From Ectocarpus siliculosus (taxonomy: Eukaryota; Sar; Phaeophyceae; Ectocarpales; Ectocarpaceae), in assembly GCA_000310025.1 (NCBI GenBank), contig FN649736.1:3177451-3241450 (forward strand): a stretch of 64,000 nt of DNA, written 5' to 3'. Shown here one piece after another: positions 35,801 through 46,537 of this stretch (its first letter is position 1; the number at the start of each line of letters is the position of its first letter). The notes under the pieces were generated by a model, which did not search any database, had not been told where the DNA came from, and worked only from the letters and a program-made list of their open reading frames with translations. Made by a program: the position numbers and the translations under genes.

Positions 35801-38633
35801 TTTGTGTTGCACATGGAAGCAACACCTCCCAGCTATACGAAACAAAGACGACAGTGCCCAGTCTTCCCCACCTCTTGACACTTGATCTTGGTTTATGCAT
35901 ATGAATTACTGCGGTTGGCAGCACGGCTATGGCCCTCTGCCCGGGGGTTCGCCTTCGACTAGTACGAAAACTCACAAGTTCGTTCGGATTGGTCAGCATC
36001 CCCACCAAAAACGCCGGGGCTCCCGCCTTCAGCATCACTTCCGGCTCCGTTCTGCTCGAGGCTATGGCCATGTTCAGAGCAAACCTCGCGAACGTAAAGT
36101 CCATCGATGACAACCGAGGCTCGCTTGACGCGCCTACCAGAAACCTGAAAGATTGCATTATTTTCACGATTTCACACACCGGACGCGTTTGTTTCCCACA
36201 CGCGTAATCATAAGACAGGGGAAGCGAATGCCTGGGGGGGGGAGCGCTGGATGTTGTTCAAGGAATGAAGGTGCATGAAGAGCAGGCGACCATCAGAATT
36301 CATAAAGAGCGGGCTTACGGCGCATGCGAAGCACCACCTCCTAATCACCGAATCAAGCCAACGCGGTACCCCCGTCGCACATGCCATAGTTTTATGCCGA
36401 TGTGCTCGGGCAATGAATAACTTGCCCGTTCAGCCACTGGCACAGGATGGCCTTCTCCTCTCTCTCCGAGTCCGCCGTCCGCTTTGCTTCGCGCATCATG
36501 CGATTACCCTTCTTTTCCACCTCGTCGCAGAGTTGTCTGCAGGACGAAATTCGAGCAGTAGACTATACATGAGGAGTCTCGCATGGTTAAAGAGGCAGCA
36601 GGCGGAACGCGAGAGTATAATCACAAGCACCGGTGGCCCTTAATTGTCAAAGGGGCACCTACACGTTGCCGACCTTGCTCAAAAAAGCCTCTTTTCTTTT
36701 TCCAGATAGGAGCAGGGCTTACAATGCGAGCTAAACGGAACCCGACCGGCTGGAGGCCAAAAATAAGCGACAAACGGAACACAACAAAACATTGTCCTTC
36801 TTGTCGTGTGTTGCCGTTACAAGAAACGATGAGTGTGAGGATGGTCAGGTGTGGACGTGCGCACTTTGGTGGTGCGATGCGCGTGGAACGAACGGTGTTA
36901 AAGGGGCAAGACCCCCCAGTGCAATCGTATTCTAGTGCGCTCGAGGAATACCATCATGTGCCGATGTGTCCGATGACACCCCGTTGATTGTTATCTCTGT
37001 TGTCTTATGCCACTCTGCTGAATTCGTTGTGTATTTGTTTTTCATCTGTTCAAGGTTGACTCGGGTTTGATTTTCAAGAAATGACCAAAAATGCGATTGA
37101 CTCTTTTCGGTCAGGTGCAAGAGTAATGCTCTCGAAAATCGTGGGGATGTGATGCCGTTGATGTAGAAATACGGGCAACCTCAGCGGAAAGCCTATTTGA
37201 TAAAATTAGACCATCTGACCAGTCAACGTTGACTTGTCAGATGGTCTAATTTTATCGAATAAAAGATATGCTCAGAGCTCGTTAGCACCCGGCTGGGACA
37301 CATGGGCTTGCGAATGAGTAGAGATCTCCGGGGCTGGACCCCTCGCCAGACGCTGATCGATAAATAAATGGCGATTCTTTTGTAAGTGAACCACTGGGAT
37401 TCGAACCCGTGCGTGGAACCTTGTGTAAGAAGAACGCTTTGACCATTATTACCATATAGTGGTCTAATGGTAAAAGTGGACTTAGTGGTCTAATGGTAAA
37501 AGCGTTCTAACGCAAGGTTCCACGCACGGGTTCGAATCCCAGTGGTCCACTTACAAAAGAATCGCCATTTATTCACCGATCAGCGTCTGGCGAGGGGTCC
37601 GTCCCCGGAGATCCCTACTTCTAAAGAACAAGCTCATGTATGTGTCCCAGCCCGGTGCTAACGAGCTCTGAGCATATTTTTTATTTGATAAAATTAGACC
37701 ATCTGACAGGTCAACAGTCAAATGGTCTAATTTTATCGGCGAATAAAGCCCTGGCCGAAACCAGAGGTGGGCAAATGAAAACAGGGGCCCTCGGCTAAAG
37801 GAAGCTCCAGCGAGGCGCGCGAGCCTCACGCAAAATAGAAGGCACGTCCAGTACATCCAACCAAATCAACACCCACCGCATGTTTCCCTCGAGCTTGAGC
37901 AGCTGCGTGTCAATCTTGTCTATGGTGACGAGCACCTTCTTCTTTACTCGCTGCACAAGCACGCTCAAGGCCTTGTCCACTTCTTGCGCACAGAACCCTA
38001 GAATCTCGCGGTTGCTCGCCTTATCCCCTGCAAAATGCTGGTGATAGACGGGACCAGGAGGTGGCGCCACCGACGGCGGTCGTTACGAAAAGTGGCGGAG
38101 AGGGCTTGAAGGTCCCACACACAATAGAAAGTTCAATCTACATATATATCTGCGCAAAAAAAGCTGGCACTGCGTGCTTGATATTTGCTAGTGGGCTCTC
38201 TTCAGCCTTCGTTCGCATAGTACATCGTAATATTACTGCTGTTGCTGCTGTTGGTGTGGAGGAGTCAGGCCACTTGACATCGACAGCAGCAGTAGTAGAT
38301 TACAAGGAGAGTTCGAGATTATGATCGCGTCCGTTTGGTCGCCCTTGATGCGTGTACAACTCTTGTTGTCGCCAACGATTTAAGCAACAGAAAGTGTTCT
38401 CTGTATGCCACGGGTGATTGTAGCATCTCACACATGTTTACCTGCTCTATCTTATGCGCCAGCGAGGCACCCGTGACGGAGACTCGGATCTTTGACCTCC
38501 CTGGATCTTGCTGAACCGTTGGCGCCACATTCCTGTTGCCGCCATCCTGGCGGAGGCGACTTAGTTGCTGAAGCCCCCATGCAGGGCCTTGGGAGACCTT
38601 GCTTTCGTTGCGGATTGCCGACGAAGTATTCAT
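28631..38633 (-). CDS. Armadillo-repeat protein
   Basis: Fourteen exons are recognised on the minus strand: 38633-38442 (ATG), 38037-37877, 36536-36422, 36144-35976, 35545-35408, 33612-33484, 33202-33062, 32409-32272, 31750-31638, 31419-31283, 30492-30329, 30052 to about 29840, 29175-29068 and 29025-28631 (stop TAG). Most middle exons encode one helical repeat of 43-47 aa: LALSQMAHHEACQRALGLAG, RAIIAAKGGVAAMVRLLEGF, LANMAYLNQFAALRLLEAGA and ALCSLTLKNQANKTRCAS. The N-terminus is charged and probably coiled. Armadillo proteins are protein-binding scaffolds; no specific partner is evident. Unsettled points: exon 3 (phase 0, weak donor GTTATT) does not match the phase of exon 4, so an exon or base may be missing; exon 11 needs a GC donor; the 29202-29301 gap separates exon 12 from exon 13, and the exon 12 donor is uncertain. 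Confidence 0.8.
29202..29301. other. Assembly gap, 100 N
   Basis: Exactly 100 N, preceded by a C-run and followed by about 200 bp of poor G/C/T homopolymer sequence to about 29500. It lies in an intron or missing exon of the armadillo gene. The round size suggests a gap of unknown length. Confidence 0.95.
32771..32813. repeat. CT microsatellite
   Basis: About 21 CT/TC units in an intron of the armadillo gene. A CA-rich tract follows at about 32980-33025, also intronic. A comparable CT run lies at 1658-1684 in the pentapeptide intron. Confidence 0.9.
34180..35385. repeat. Tandem ~600-bp repeat inside an armadillo intron
   Basis: Two head-to-tail units (about 34180-34780 and 34781-35385) lie between the armadillo exons at 33484-33612 and 35408-35545. 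Each starts after a G-run, with shared blocks such as CCATTGACCTCGCATCCC and TCACATCACCAAGCGCGAAG, then an A-rich stretch, and ends in two copies of a ~57-bp subrepeat (TACAACGTCGTTGCCAAGCG...). The first ~380 bp recurs at 52135-52530. This is a repeat family of unknown type, with no protein visible. Confidence 0.9.
37199..37738. mobile_element. Foldback (long inverted repeat) element with tRNA-like core
   Basis: Arms of about 220 bp (37199-37416 and about 37511-37738) are near-perfect reverse complements, apart from a few indels. Each outer end is itself a hairpin of 50-58 bp built on GATAAAATTAGACCATCTGA. The inner arm ends carry GGGTTCGAATCCCAGTGG, a tRNA T-arm/B-box, and the spacer carries TAGTGGTCTAATGGTAAAAG, an A-box-like sequence; acceptor-like ends GTGGACT/GGTCCAC can pair. 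A complete tRNA fold with a normal anticodon stem could not be built. It sits in an intron of the armadillo gene (between exons 37877-38037 and 36422-36536). It is probably a non-autonomous transposon. Confidence 0.8.
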
Positions 38634-38877
38634 GTACAAACACACAGGTTGGTGATCAAGGTGATGCAAGAAGATGCAAGCTTGGCTGGCTGTGGGTGAT
38701 GCATGTGGGGGGCCGCTGCTAAACCTGGGAGTCGGCGGATACCACCCCCCTCAAATGGGTTACGTATGTACCTCAGAGGCGTTTTTGGCGCACCGAAGAC
38801 CGAAGAGGAGTACTGCGACAAGCACCATTTGCTGCAAAGCAAACGGCCGCACACAGCAAGGCTGTCTCTACGTGTAG
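38634..38877. promoter_or_regulatory. Probable bidirectional promoter
   Basis: Only 244 bp separate the armadillo start codon (minus) from the lipase start codon (plus). Both promoters and 5' UTRs must fit here unless either gene has an upstream non-coding exon. No TATA box or other motif stands out. Confidence 0.45.
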
Positions 38878-41800
38878 ATGCATCGCCGCTGCCGTACGGC
38901 TGTGTACCTTGGCCTTTTCTCCATCGCGGCTTCTCTGAGAGCCGTCTTGGGCGGTCAGCACTTCGAGTATGACGAAGACCTAGGCAAGCTCGCAGTGGTG
39001 AGCACACCTCATTTTCAACAGCAAATATACTGGATAAAGTGTAGAAAATTGGCTAGGAGTCCCCTTTCATTTGCTCAGATGTGTTGCAGCACGCCCGAGG
39101 GTGTATAGGTCCTCGAGAGACGATGTTCACGGGAGAGACACCAGCTCCACGGCCAATGTGAACCTCTTTGCTTGCCGCGAATTTGTCCATCCGCAGCTAC
39201 TGTAGCTGCAGTTGACCACCTCCAGCGAGCTCAAACTTGATTGATGACACGCACGAGCGTTTGAACATGGTAACGGTGACTTCAGACCCCCACTCAGCTC
39301 GGGGCATTTGAGCTTTCCTCTTGTTGAAGCTTGCTTGAGTGCTCTGTCCGGCTGGTAATCTTCGTGCGATGGCGAGAGCTTATTTTTCTACCGACTACCG
39401 CAGGCATGCCGACAGAATTGTGGCTGGAAATTTTCTGCGAAGATTTTGGACTGCTGCACCACTTACTCTGTATGCATACAGCAGTACTGCTGTAGTACAC
39501 TCGCAACGTCCCCATAGACTATTGGTTGTACCCATATGTTTTCGTACGTGTTGGATCTCTCCTCGCTTGAAGGTCGAAAATCCTAGTGTTTGGACTAAAG
39601 AAAACTAGAGCAGGTCTTCAACTACAGCAGTATTCATTGGCAGCATTGACGACAAGCACCATGGCCTTAGGAGTCACAGGACGAGAGACGGCTTGGACGT
39701 CTTGGGAGAGGCATCTTTATTTTTGTCTGCCCAAGCACGTACATACCGTATACGACACAAGATAACACACCACCTGGACCCATTTTCAAAGCTCGATTAC
39801 TCCACGACCAAGATGATGCATAAACGAAACGATATGTTTTCGGGGAGCTCTCAGCCAGACGGCTTCAATGCCGCCGTTTTCGGCACCCGCACTCTTACTG
39901 CTGTTGATAAATCGAGCTTTGAAAATCGGGCCAGGCGGTGTGTTATCTTGTGTCGTATACGGTAGGTAGATACGGTACACCTGGCTGTCGGTGATGAACT
40001 GCTGTGCGCGTCGTCTGAGCGTCGCGGACGAAAAGAAAGACGTGCACACCCAAATTTCTGACTGCCAACTTTGGATAGTCCGATGATAAGCATACAGCAC
40101 TTGCCAGGCCCGCGGCGTTCCGTTGCGTACGTGCTTCTATGTGCCTATAGCTACACTCTGACATGTGCGCAATGGATGGAAATTCCACCACGTGTCCTCG
40201 CCGTAGCGGCGATTTCGAAAAAAACAAAATTGTCATTCCTAATTACCCCCCGCCTGTGGCTGAATCTTGGCCGGGCCGGGCTCGGTGTTTTTTGGCGCAG
40301 ATCTACAGCAGCGCTGCGTACGACAGGGTGGAAGAGTGGGTGTTCGCCAACCCGGCTTGCAACGAGCAGACGAAAGGGTTCGTCTTCGTTGAGGTGGGAC
40401 AGCAGAGTATTTAGTACATGTGGTGGCAGCAGCCCCGGTCGGCCGTGACAGATACACAGACATTGTAGCACCTGCAAGTCTGGTAGTGGCCGAGGCTGGG
40501 GTTCTTGGTTCCTCTTGTGGCCATATTTAGGTTTTTTGTGTAGCTGTAAGTAGGTTTTGGTGTGTAGGGGCTCATCACCCGGCTCGCAACTGGTGCCCAA
40601 GTTCCTCTGTGTTTGATACAATGTTGAGCATCAAGTTTTTACGTGCGGGCGATCTCTACAGCAGTTTGCTTTGTGCCGTCCGTCGGCGGAACCGGCGGCC
40701 GTTAGCGAGCGGGGTCTACGCGTGTGTGTAGAAACTGTCCTCTTTGGTGGCTACCAACGCTCGTGAGCAGTGCATCGACAACCAAAAGAGATTGGCACAA
40801 TTGTGGAGATCCCCTTCTGTGGAGGACGGTTCTCTGTTTTCACATTGACACACAAATATTAGATCTGCAGTTGTTGCTCCTTCGGATTTTTCTATCGCTT
40901 GTCGTGTTTTCATGCATGACGCGAGCGTTTTGTGCGAGCATGCTTGCGGACATGTCGTCCCTAATTTTTTTTGTGTGGATCCTCTCTCTTCGTCGCCTGC
41001 CTGTCTTGTCTGTTTGCGGCACGTTTTTTTTCGGCCACCAATCAGTCGTTCGTCGGCGAGCACACGGACGCGTTCAGCTTCGTCGGAGTGGACACGGTTG
41101 GCGAGAGGATCGTTGTGGCTTTCAAAGGCACCACCGACGTACAAGATTGGGTGAGATGATGTCGTGTGGGAGGGCATGTGTTGCTGAGTATAGGGTGCAT
41201 GCATTGGGGGGATGTGTGGCTTTCGAAGGCACCGCCGACTTGCATGAGTGGGTAAGGCGTCTCGTGGGCAGGTTTCGGCTGGATGTGTGTAAGGTGCAGA
41301 TGTGACTTTCTCAGGCACCAGCGGCGTGCATGATTCGGGTGGGGTGTTGTGGGAGTTTTTGTAGGGTGCATGCATCGGCGCGATAGGAGACAGAGAGCTG
41401 CGAGACGAGGGAGGGCAGACGAGGAGACTCAAGACTTGCGGCGGCGGAGAGGGGAAGGCTCCCTTCTCGGAGAGAGGAGTAATAGACAGAAGCGGTAGTG
41501 GACATGGAAGCTGGCACAGTGCGGCAAAGGGATGCGAGGGCGGGACTGACGGCGTCGTGGAATAATCGACCATGTAACCTGCTGTGCTTCACACGAACAC
41601 GGAGATGGGGGTTGGAACCGCGACATCGACATCACACGCAAAGACAACTTTGGTTGTACTTTTGTCATTGAGAATAATTCTTCACGCGGTAGCCTGCCCG
41701 GGTGAAAGGTGGAGCATTTTTCTCTTTCCTCATTTTAATGCCAAGACGAATTTCCGCGCCTTGTCGTCCACTATCTTACCGTTACGACCTTTTTTTGGCG

Positions 41801-44800
41801 CGTGCAACAATCGTGTTGCAGGTGACGAACCTACGAACTTGGATACACTACACTCATCGCTGCGCGCCGGCGGGGGGGCCAGACACGGTCGCCGCCACCA
41901 CCCCCCACCCAGGGGGCGAGGCCGCCGCCCCGGGCCGGCGAGCGGCGGCGGAAATGTCGCAATCGCGTTCGCGTCAACAACATCGGAGACGACCGGGGGG
42001 TCAACCGGCTGACTTACGGGGGCAAGAAGAAGCGAAGGCCAGCGGCGGCGGTGAAGGCCGGGTTGATGGCAGGCAGGCGGAATCCGGAGCAGGCCAAGGT
42101 GGGTTGTGGGGGCGTGAAACGTTTCACGGCGCTGGGGTAGTCGGGAGGGAGGACGACAACAACAACAACAACAACAACAACCCAGGATCATCGTCCGGAG
42201 TCGGGGGCAGAGATCCGACGGCGGCGGGCTACGCGTCGTCGTCCGCCATGGAGGCGGCCCCACGAGAGCGTGGCGACGCACCCGGAGGAGAAGGGCCAGG
42301 GGCGGGCGACGACGGCGAGGACGACCAGCTGCTGATAGGCAACGTGCACTTCGGCTTCTGCGAGTTCTACCAGACGCTGGTCGCCGAGGGCCTGGCCGCC
42401 AAGGTGCTGCACCTCGCCCGCAAACACCCGACCTACACGATCTTCGTCACGGGGCACTCGCTCGGCGGGGCGGCGGCGGCGGTGTGCGCGGCGGACCTGG
42501 TGGAGAGGCTAGGGGTGGCCAGCGAGCGGGTGGTGCTGTACACGCTGGGGGAGCCGCGCGCGGGGGACGGAATTTTTGCGGACGGGATCAACGAGCACGT
42601 GGTGAGCTATGCATGCGAGCCCTGAGACTTGATGAGAGACTTTTTATATATCTCTCCGGAGTTGTTGTTTTTTGCGGTCGGTCGCTTCGTCTGTAGGTTT
42701 GGGATCATTGGATGTCGTACATGTTGTTGGATGTGCTACATACCCCGCTGCTGTGTGGTGTTCACCGCTTGTTCTGCGTTTCTCCATGCCGCCGGGAAGT
42801 GTGAGCGAGATCGAGGGGACATATGGCCAAGACGTGGTGGCAGTTTCATGCAAGCCCTCGGACAAGTGTTTTTGGATCACCTTCCCCCCCAACAGGTGGC
42901 CTGCGATTGGCTCGTAACACCGGTAATGGTTACATTTCTCTGAACGGTTTGGGTGTGAAACCGTTGTTCAAGAAGGGTATGCAGGTTATCAATGCTTCGT
43001 TTTCTTCTGACACATTTTTTTATTGTTTTCGCTGCCGCCCATCCGCCATCCCCACGCTCACGACGCCGTCCGCAACACAGGGGACGGCCTACCGCATCGT
43101 GCACGACAAAGACTTGGTGCCTCATCTGTCGCTGTGCTGCCACGGTTGGCTCGGCAAATGCATAGGTGGGGAGGAGGCATGTCCCTACCAGCACAGCACC
43201 GAGGTATGTTCGTATTCTTGGTATTAGCATCGACCTCTCTTACGGGCAGACCAATGAAAATACGTCAGTCTTGTTGAGGCTGAAAACAGAAAGGGTTTCT
43301 AAAGGCCATGATCCGAGGCCCGCGATGGGGGCGCCCATGGGGGAGTCTAAGCTACTGCTGTGTGTCGTGTGTTTATCATTTGCATCGACCGCGCTAATGG
43401 GCTGACAAAACTCACAGGGCCTCAGTCTCGACCCGGGGTATGAAGACAGAGTATGTACGCTTTTAAAGGCCATCATGTGCGTGTGCGTGCGTGTGCGTGC
43501 GTGCGCTTCTTTATTTCGCATCGACGGCGCTATGTAACCGACTGGCAACGATGTCACTCTCAGTGTGGGTACTGCAAAGCCTGAAAATTACCTCCAGAGG
43601 CCGTTGTGTGTGTGTGTGCGCACGCGCTTTTTAGTTGGCATCGACCGCGCTAGGTGGTTGAACAACGAATAAAGGCAACCTTCATGGCGGGATGCAAAAC
43701 GCGTGAAGTATGTGCTACTGCAATTTATCACCGAAGCGGATATGCTTGCACGCGGACGGGGCGGGGGGCACGCCCCTCTTCCCGAACCACACATGCTGGG
43801 TTGAATCATGTAAAATCATTGCACGAAGATTGTGTCTTCTACGTGCTGCTCACACGATAGCACTACATGCACAGCAATTTTCGTCTCAAGGGGCACGAAG
43901 TGAGCACACACACACGCCTTGATCGATCCCGTGTGTCTCCCGCGTTTATGATTTTTTTTCTTCTTCTCTGAGTGCGAAACCATTGAAACCGCCTGTTTTT
44001 TTGTTCTTGTTTTTTTGTTTTGTGCAGATAGTGTACGCCAACGACATGAGCGACGGATCCCCCTGGATTCAGTGCAACGACACGGTCGGAGAGGACTACG
44101 CATGCGATCCCCAGGTATCTTGTCAATCTCTCTCTCTCTCGATGTCTCTGTCTCTGTCTGCATGTATCTCTCTCTCTCTCTCGGCTTTGTTACCCGTTGT
44201 GTGCTTGTTGTATGGTCCATGCACAACAGCGTGTCCATTGTCCCCCCAACACAAAGGTGCGGTTGGTACACTGTTCTCGAGGTAGACATGGTTGATCCGA
44301 ACTCCAAAGACACCGGCAAACGCACCTTCTCCAGGCGCATCTTTCTCCAGAGACGTTTTGTTGTTGTTTTTTTGTTTTTTTTTCATATGTCTAGGGCCAA
44401 GATCGCGAAAAAATTCCCGTCGTTTTGTTCGGAGAACAAAACCTTACGCAAACGATTCGTCTCAACAATACAAAAAGGCAGGTTGTTTGCTTGGTCGAGA
44501 AAAACTCTGTAGCTCGAGACATTCCACTTTATGTCCAACACTCAAATTTTACTTCAAGTCTTCAAGTTTTTTTGCTCCACAATAACTTGAACGTGGAATG
44601 GGGTGTCAATTTGTTTTAGAAAGTAAACATAACCTCACAGAAAGACTATTTACCCGTTCGAGATATAACCTCAGTCGAAAGGGATTTTTTTCTTCAGACC
44701 TATATTGTTTGCCTTGATGAGGGTTTCACTAGCTGCTGCGGCACTGCTGCTGCTGTTGCTGTCTGTCATAGCCGGGTGTTGGCTGCCCCCCCCCCCCCTC

Positions 44801-44943
44801 ATGTCTTCGTCTCTTGGGCGCTCGCCTGCACGGACAAGCAGGGTTGGGATCTGAGCATCGCAGATCACGTCAGCTACTTCGCGCGCACCGTCGGGCAGTA
44901 CTGCAACACCCCCCCAGAGGACCTCAAGCCATTTCCCCTGTGA
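38878..44943 (+). CDS. Secreted class-3 (fungal-type) triacylglycerol lipase
   Basis: Seven exons, all phase 0, give about 469 aa: 38878-38997, 40301-40393, 41046-41150, 41822-42601, 43081-43203, 44028-44114 and 44842-44943. A signal peptide (YLGLFSIAASLRAVLG) opens the protein. Class-3 hallmarks follow in order: AFKGTTDVQDW (the F+GT strand of the oxyanion region), NVHFGFCEFY, the nucleophile elbow TGHSLGGAAA (Ser about 319), HDKDLVPHL (catalytic Asp about 377) and ADHVSYF (catalytic His about 445). The enzyme should hydrolyse acylglycerols or related esters outside the cell or in the secretory system. Six Cys in the last three exons suggest disulfides. Exon 4 carries about 170 low-complexity residues, including an eight-Asn run, where relatives have a short loop; part could be an unrecognised intron. 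Confidence 0.9.
39744..39964. mobile_element. MITE-like inverted-repeat element
   Basis: About 221 bp with terminal inverted repeats of some 55 bp: TACCGTATACGACACAAGAT...CAAAGCTCGAT at the left and its near-perfect reverse complement at the right. No coding capacity. It lies in intron 1 of the lipase gene. Related end sequences occur at 45285-45490 and about 61437-61495, sharing TTTCAAA..TCGATTACTCCAC. Confidence 0.8.
41121..41375 (+). repeat. Degenerate tandem copies of the lipase exon 3 end
   Basis: The 3' end of exon 3 (VAFKGTTDVQDW|gtgag) recurs in the following intron at about 41213 (VAFEGTADLHEW followed by gtaagg) and, more decayed, at about 41305 (TFSGTSGVHDSG). GGGTGCATGCAT(T/C)GG follows the first and last copies. 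The period is about 90 bp. Confidence 0.75.
42162..42182 (+). repeat. AAC repeat coding poly-Asn in the lipase
   Basis: A run of CAACAA units in exon 4 encodes eight Asn within the low-complexity insert between the oxyanion region and the nucleophile elbow. Trinucleotide length change is the likely source; a (AAC)n run also occurs at about 53460-53510 in an intron of the transporter. Confidence 0.8.
43223..43660 (+). repeat. Degenerate repeats in a lipase intron
   Basis: The motif GCATCGACCGCGCTA-TGGG-TGA recurs at about 43226, 43380, 43518 and 43640, each time in similar surroundings (AAGGCCAT, CTCACAG or CTCTCAG, GTGTGTGCG). The period is roughly 120-150 bp. Some units contain pyrimidine-AG sequences that look like spare splice acceptors. 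Confidence 0.6.
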
Positions 44944-46537
44944 GCGCACGCTGACGTCAGACTGGTTAGGATAGGCTATAGACTGCTGCTTGTCGTTGTC
45001 GTGCATATGCTGCGGCACGAGACTTGCCCCTGCTGTTGCTGTACCAACCGAGTTTGCTCTCCTTCCGCGTGTACGTCCAGGAGTAGTGTTTTTTTATCTC
45101 CTGGTTGGTGTTTGTTTCGCTTGCGCGGCACACGCCGCACGCGTTTCCCCTTGCTAGACTTGCCTATTTATTCGGCTCGCCCTTCAAGGGACTGAACAAC
45201 TATGTTGCTGATGTGGCATCGCTTCGATATCGATCATCCAGCAAATTTGGCGAGGCGGCGAACGGGCCTACCGTCGTAGGTTACATTGCATATCTACCGC
45301 ACCCCCTGGACCGTTTTTGAAAGCCCGATTACTCCACAACAAGAGCAGCGGCGGTGCCACAGATGGTGGTGATGTTGGCCCCGTCTTGTCGAGAGTTTTT
45401 CCGAAAACGCGTCGTTTGATTGTGGCATCCTCTTCGTCGTGGAGCAATACGTGGAGGTTTGACAATCGGTCCAGGGTGTGTGGTATCTTAAGCAACCTAC
45501 CACGGTGTCCGTCTCACGGGTCTCAAGGAGAGGGCGGGGGCGGTAGAAGAGGCCCGTGCACCGAGACTTGGTTACACTTTGATGGTCACTCTTCAGGTGT
45601 AACCGATGTTGAGCCTTGGTTCCTCGCACAGGATGTGTCATACACCGTGGCGGACCCAACCCACGTAACCCTCACCCACAGCCAACGCACGGGGTAACGG
45701 CCGCGAACTGGGCGAGAACGCGGCGCTCTCGGAATGCGGAACGGCGAGAGGGTGCTGTAGAGGAATCAGCCGTTAGAACCAACGCCCGACCAATCAGAAG
45801 GCGTTAGTCCTGAAGAGTGACTACCAACGTGTAAACACTACGCTTTCACCCGCGAGCACCTTCGTCTTTTTGCTGCATCCCCCCCCCCCCTTTTCTCGTC
45901 TTCTATACAGTATGTAGCTGAGAGAGGAAAGGGGGAAAGGCAGGTAGCAGGTAACCTGCCTAAACCAAAGTCATTTTGGTAAATGAGCTTGTAGACCGCA
46001 TGGCGTTGAGGATCACGTGTCCAAAGCAGCAGCAGCAGCAGCAGCAAACAACGGCGACACTCGTTGTAGCAGCAGCAGCAGAAGCAGAAACGACAACCGC
46101 AACGGTAGCATGTAGATTGACCTCCGCCCCTCCTCCATGCCCGCCCCACCCTTCCATACCCCCCAGGGCCCAAGAAGAGGAGAAGGCCAAGTGGGCACCA
46201 TACGAGGCCGCTATGCGCCAAGAAGATGATGCCTACCGACCCATGGAGAGGCTGCGGGACGCTTAGCAAGGTGTGTGTCTCTGTACACGGTTTCAGCTGC
46301 TGGTGTGCCGACGACGGAAAGGCGTGGGTGATTCATTCGTAGGAGGAGAGGTGGGCATCGAACTCACCAACACGAACGTTTGTTGAAGGGCGCCAGTAGT
46401 GAAACAGTAGCCGATCATCGATCATATCATATTTTTTGAAGTGTTTCTTCTTGTTGTCTTAACATTAAGAACCGTTCTCTCTACGCGGTATCTTCATCTG
46501 TCCGTATAGTAATTAACACTTGACGCTATCATGGCAG
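44944..46537. other. Spacer after the lipase; MITE relative and a possible small exon
   Basis: 45285-45490 has diverged inverted ends (CCCCCTGGACC..TTTGAAAGCCCGATTACTCCAC and its counterpart) related to the element at 39744. A CAG run lies at 46026-46046. At 46167-46266, after CCCCCCAG, a well-biased frame reads AQEEEKAKWAPYEAAMRQED and ends ERLRDA with a TAG stop; it could be the last exon of an unrecognised plus-strand gene, but no partner exon was found. Confidence 0.35.

Noticed and set aside
35621-35878. Leu-run frame (membrane protein)
   Set aside because: The Leu run is a CTG/TTG microsatellite in an armadillo intron; the frame lacks splice partners and any family signature.
37420-37560. 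Functional tRNA gene pair
   Set aside because: T-arm and acceptor-like ends are present, but the D and anticodon stems do not fold normally on either strand; the sequence belongs to an inverted-repeat element.
41702-42012. Alternative plus- and minus-strand frames over lipase exon 4
   Set aside because: They are shadows of the GC-rich lipase exon; only one frame continues into HFGF and GHSLGG.
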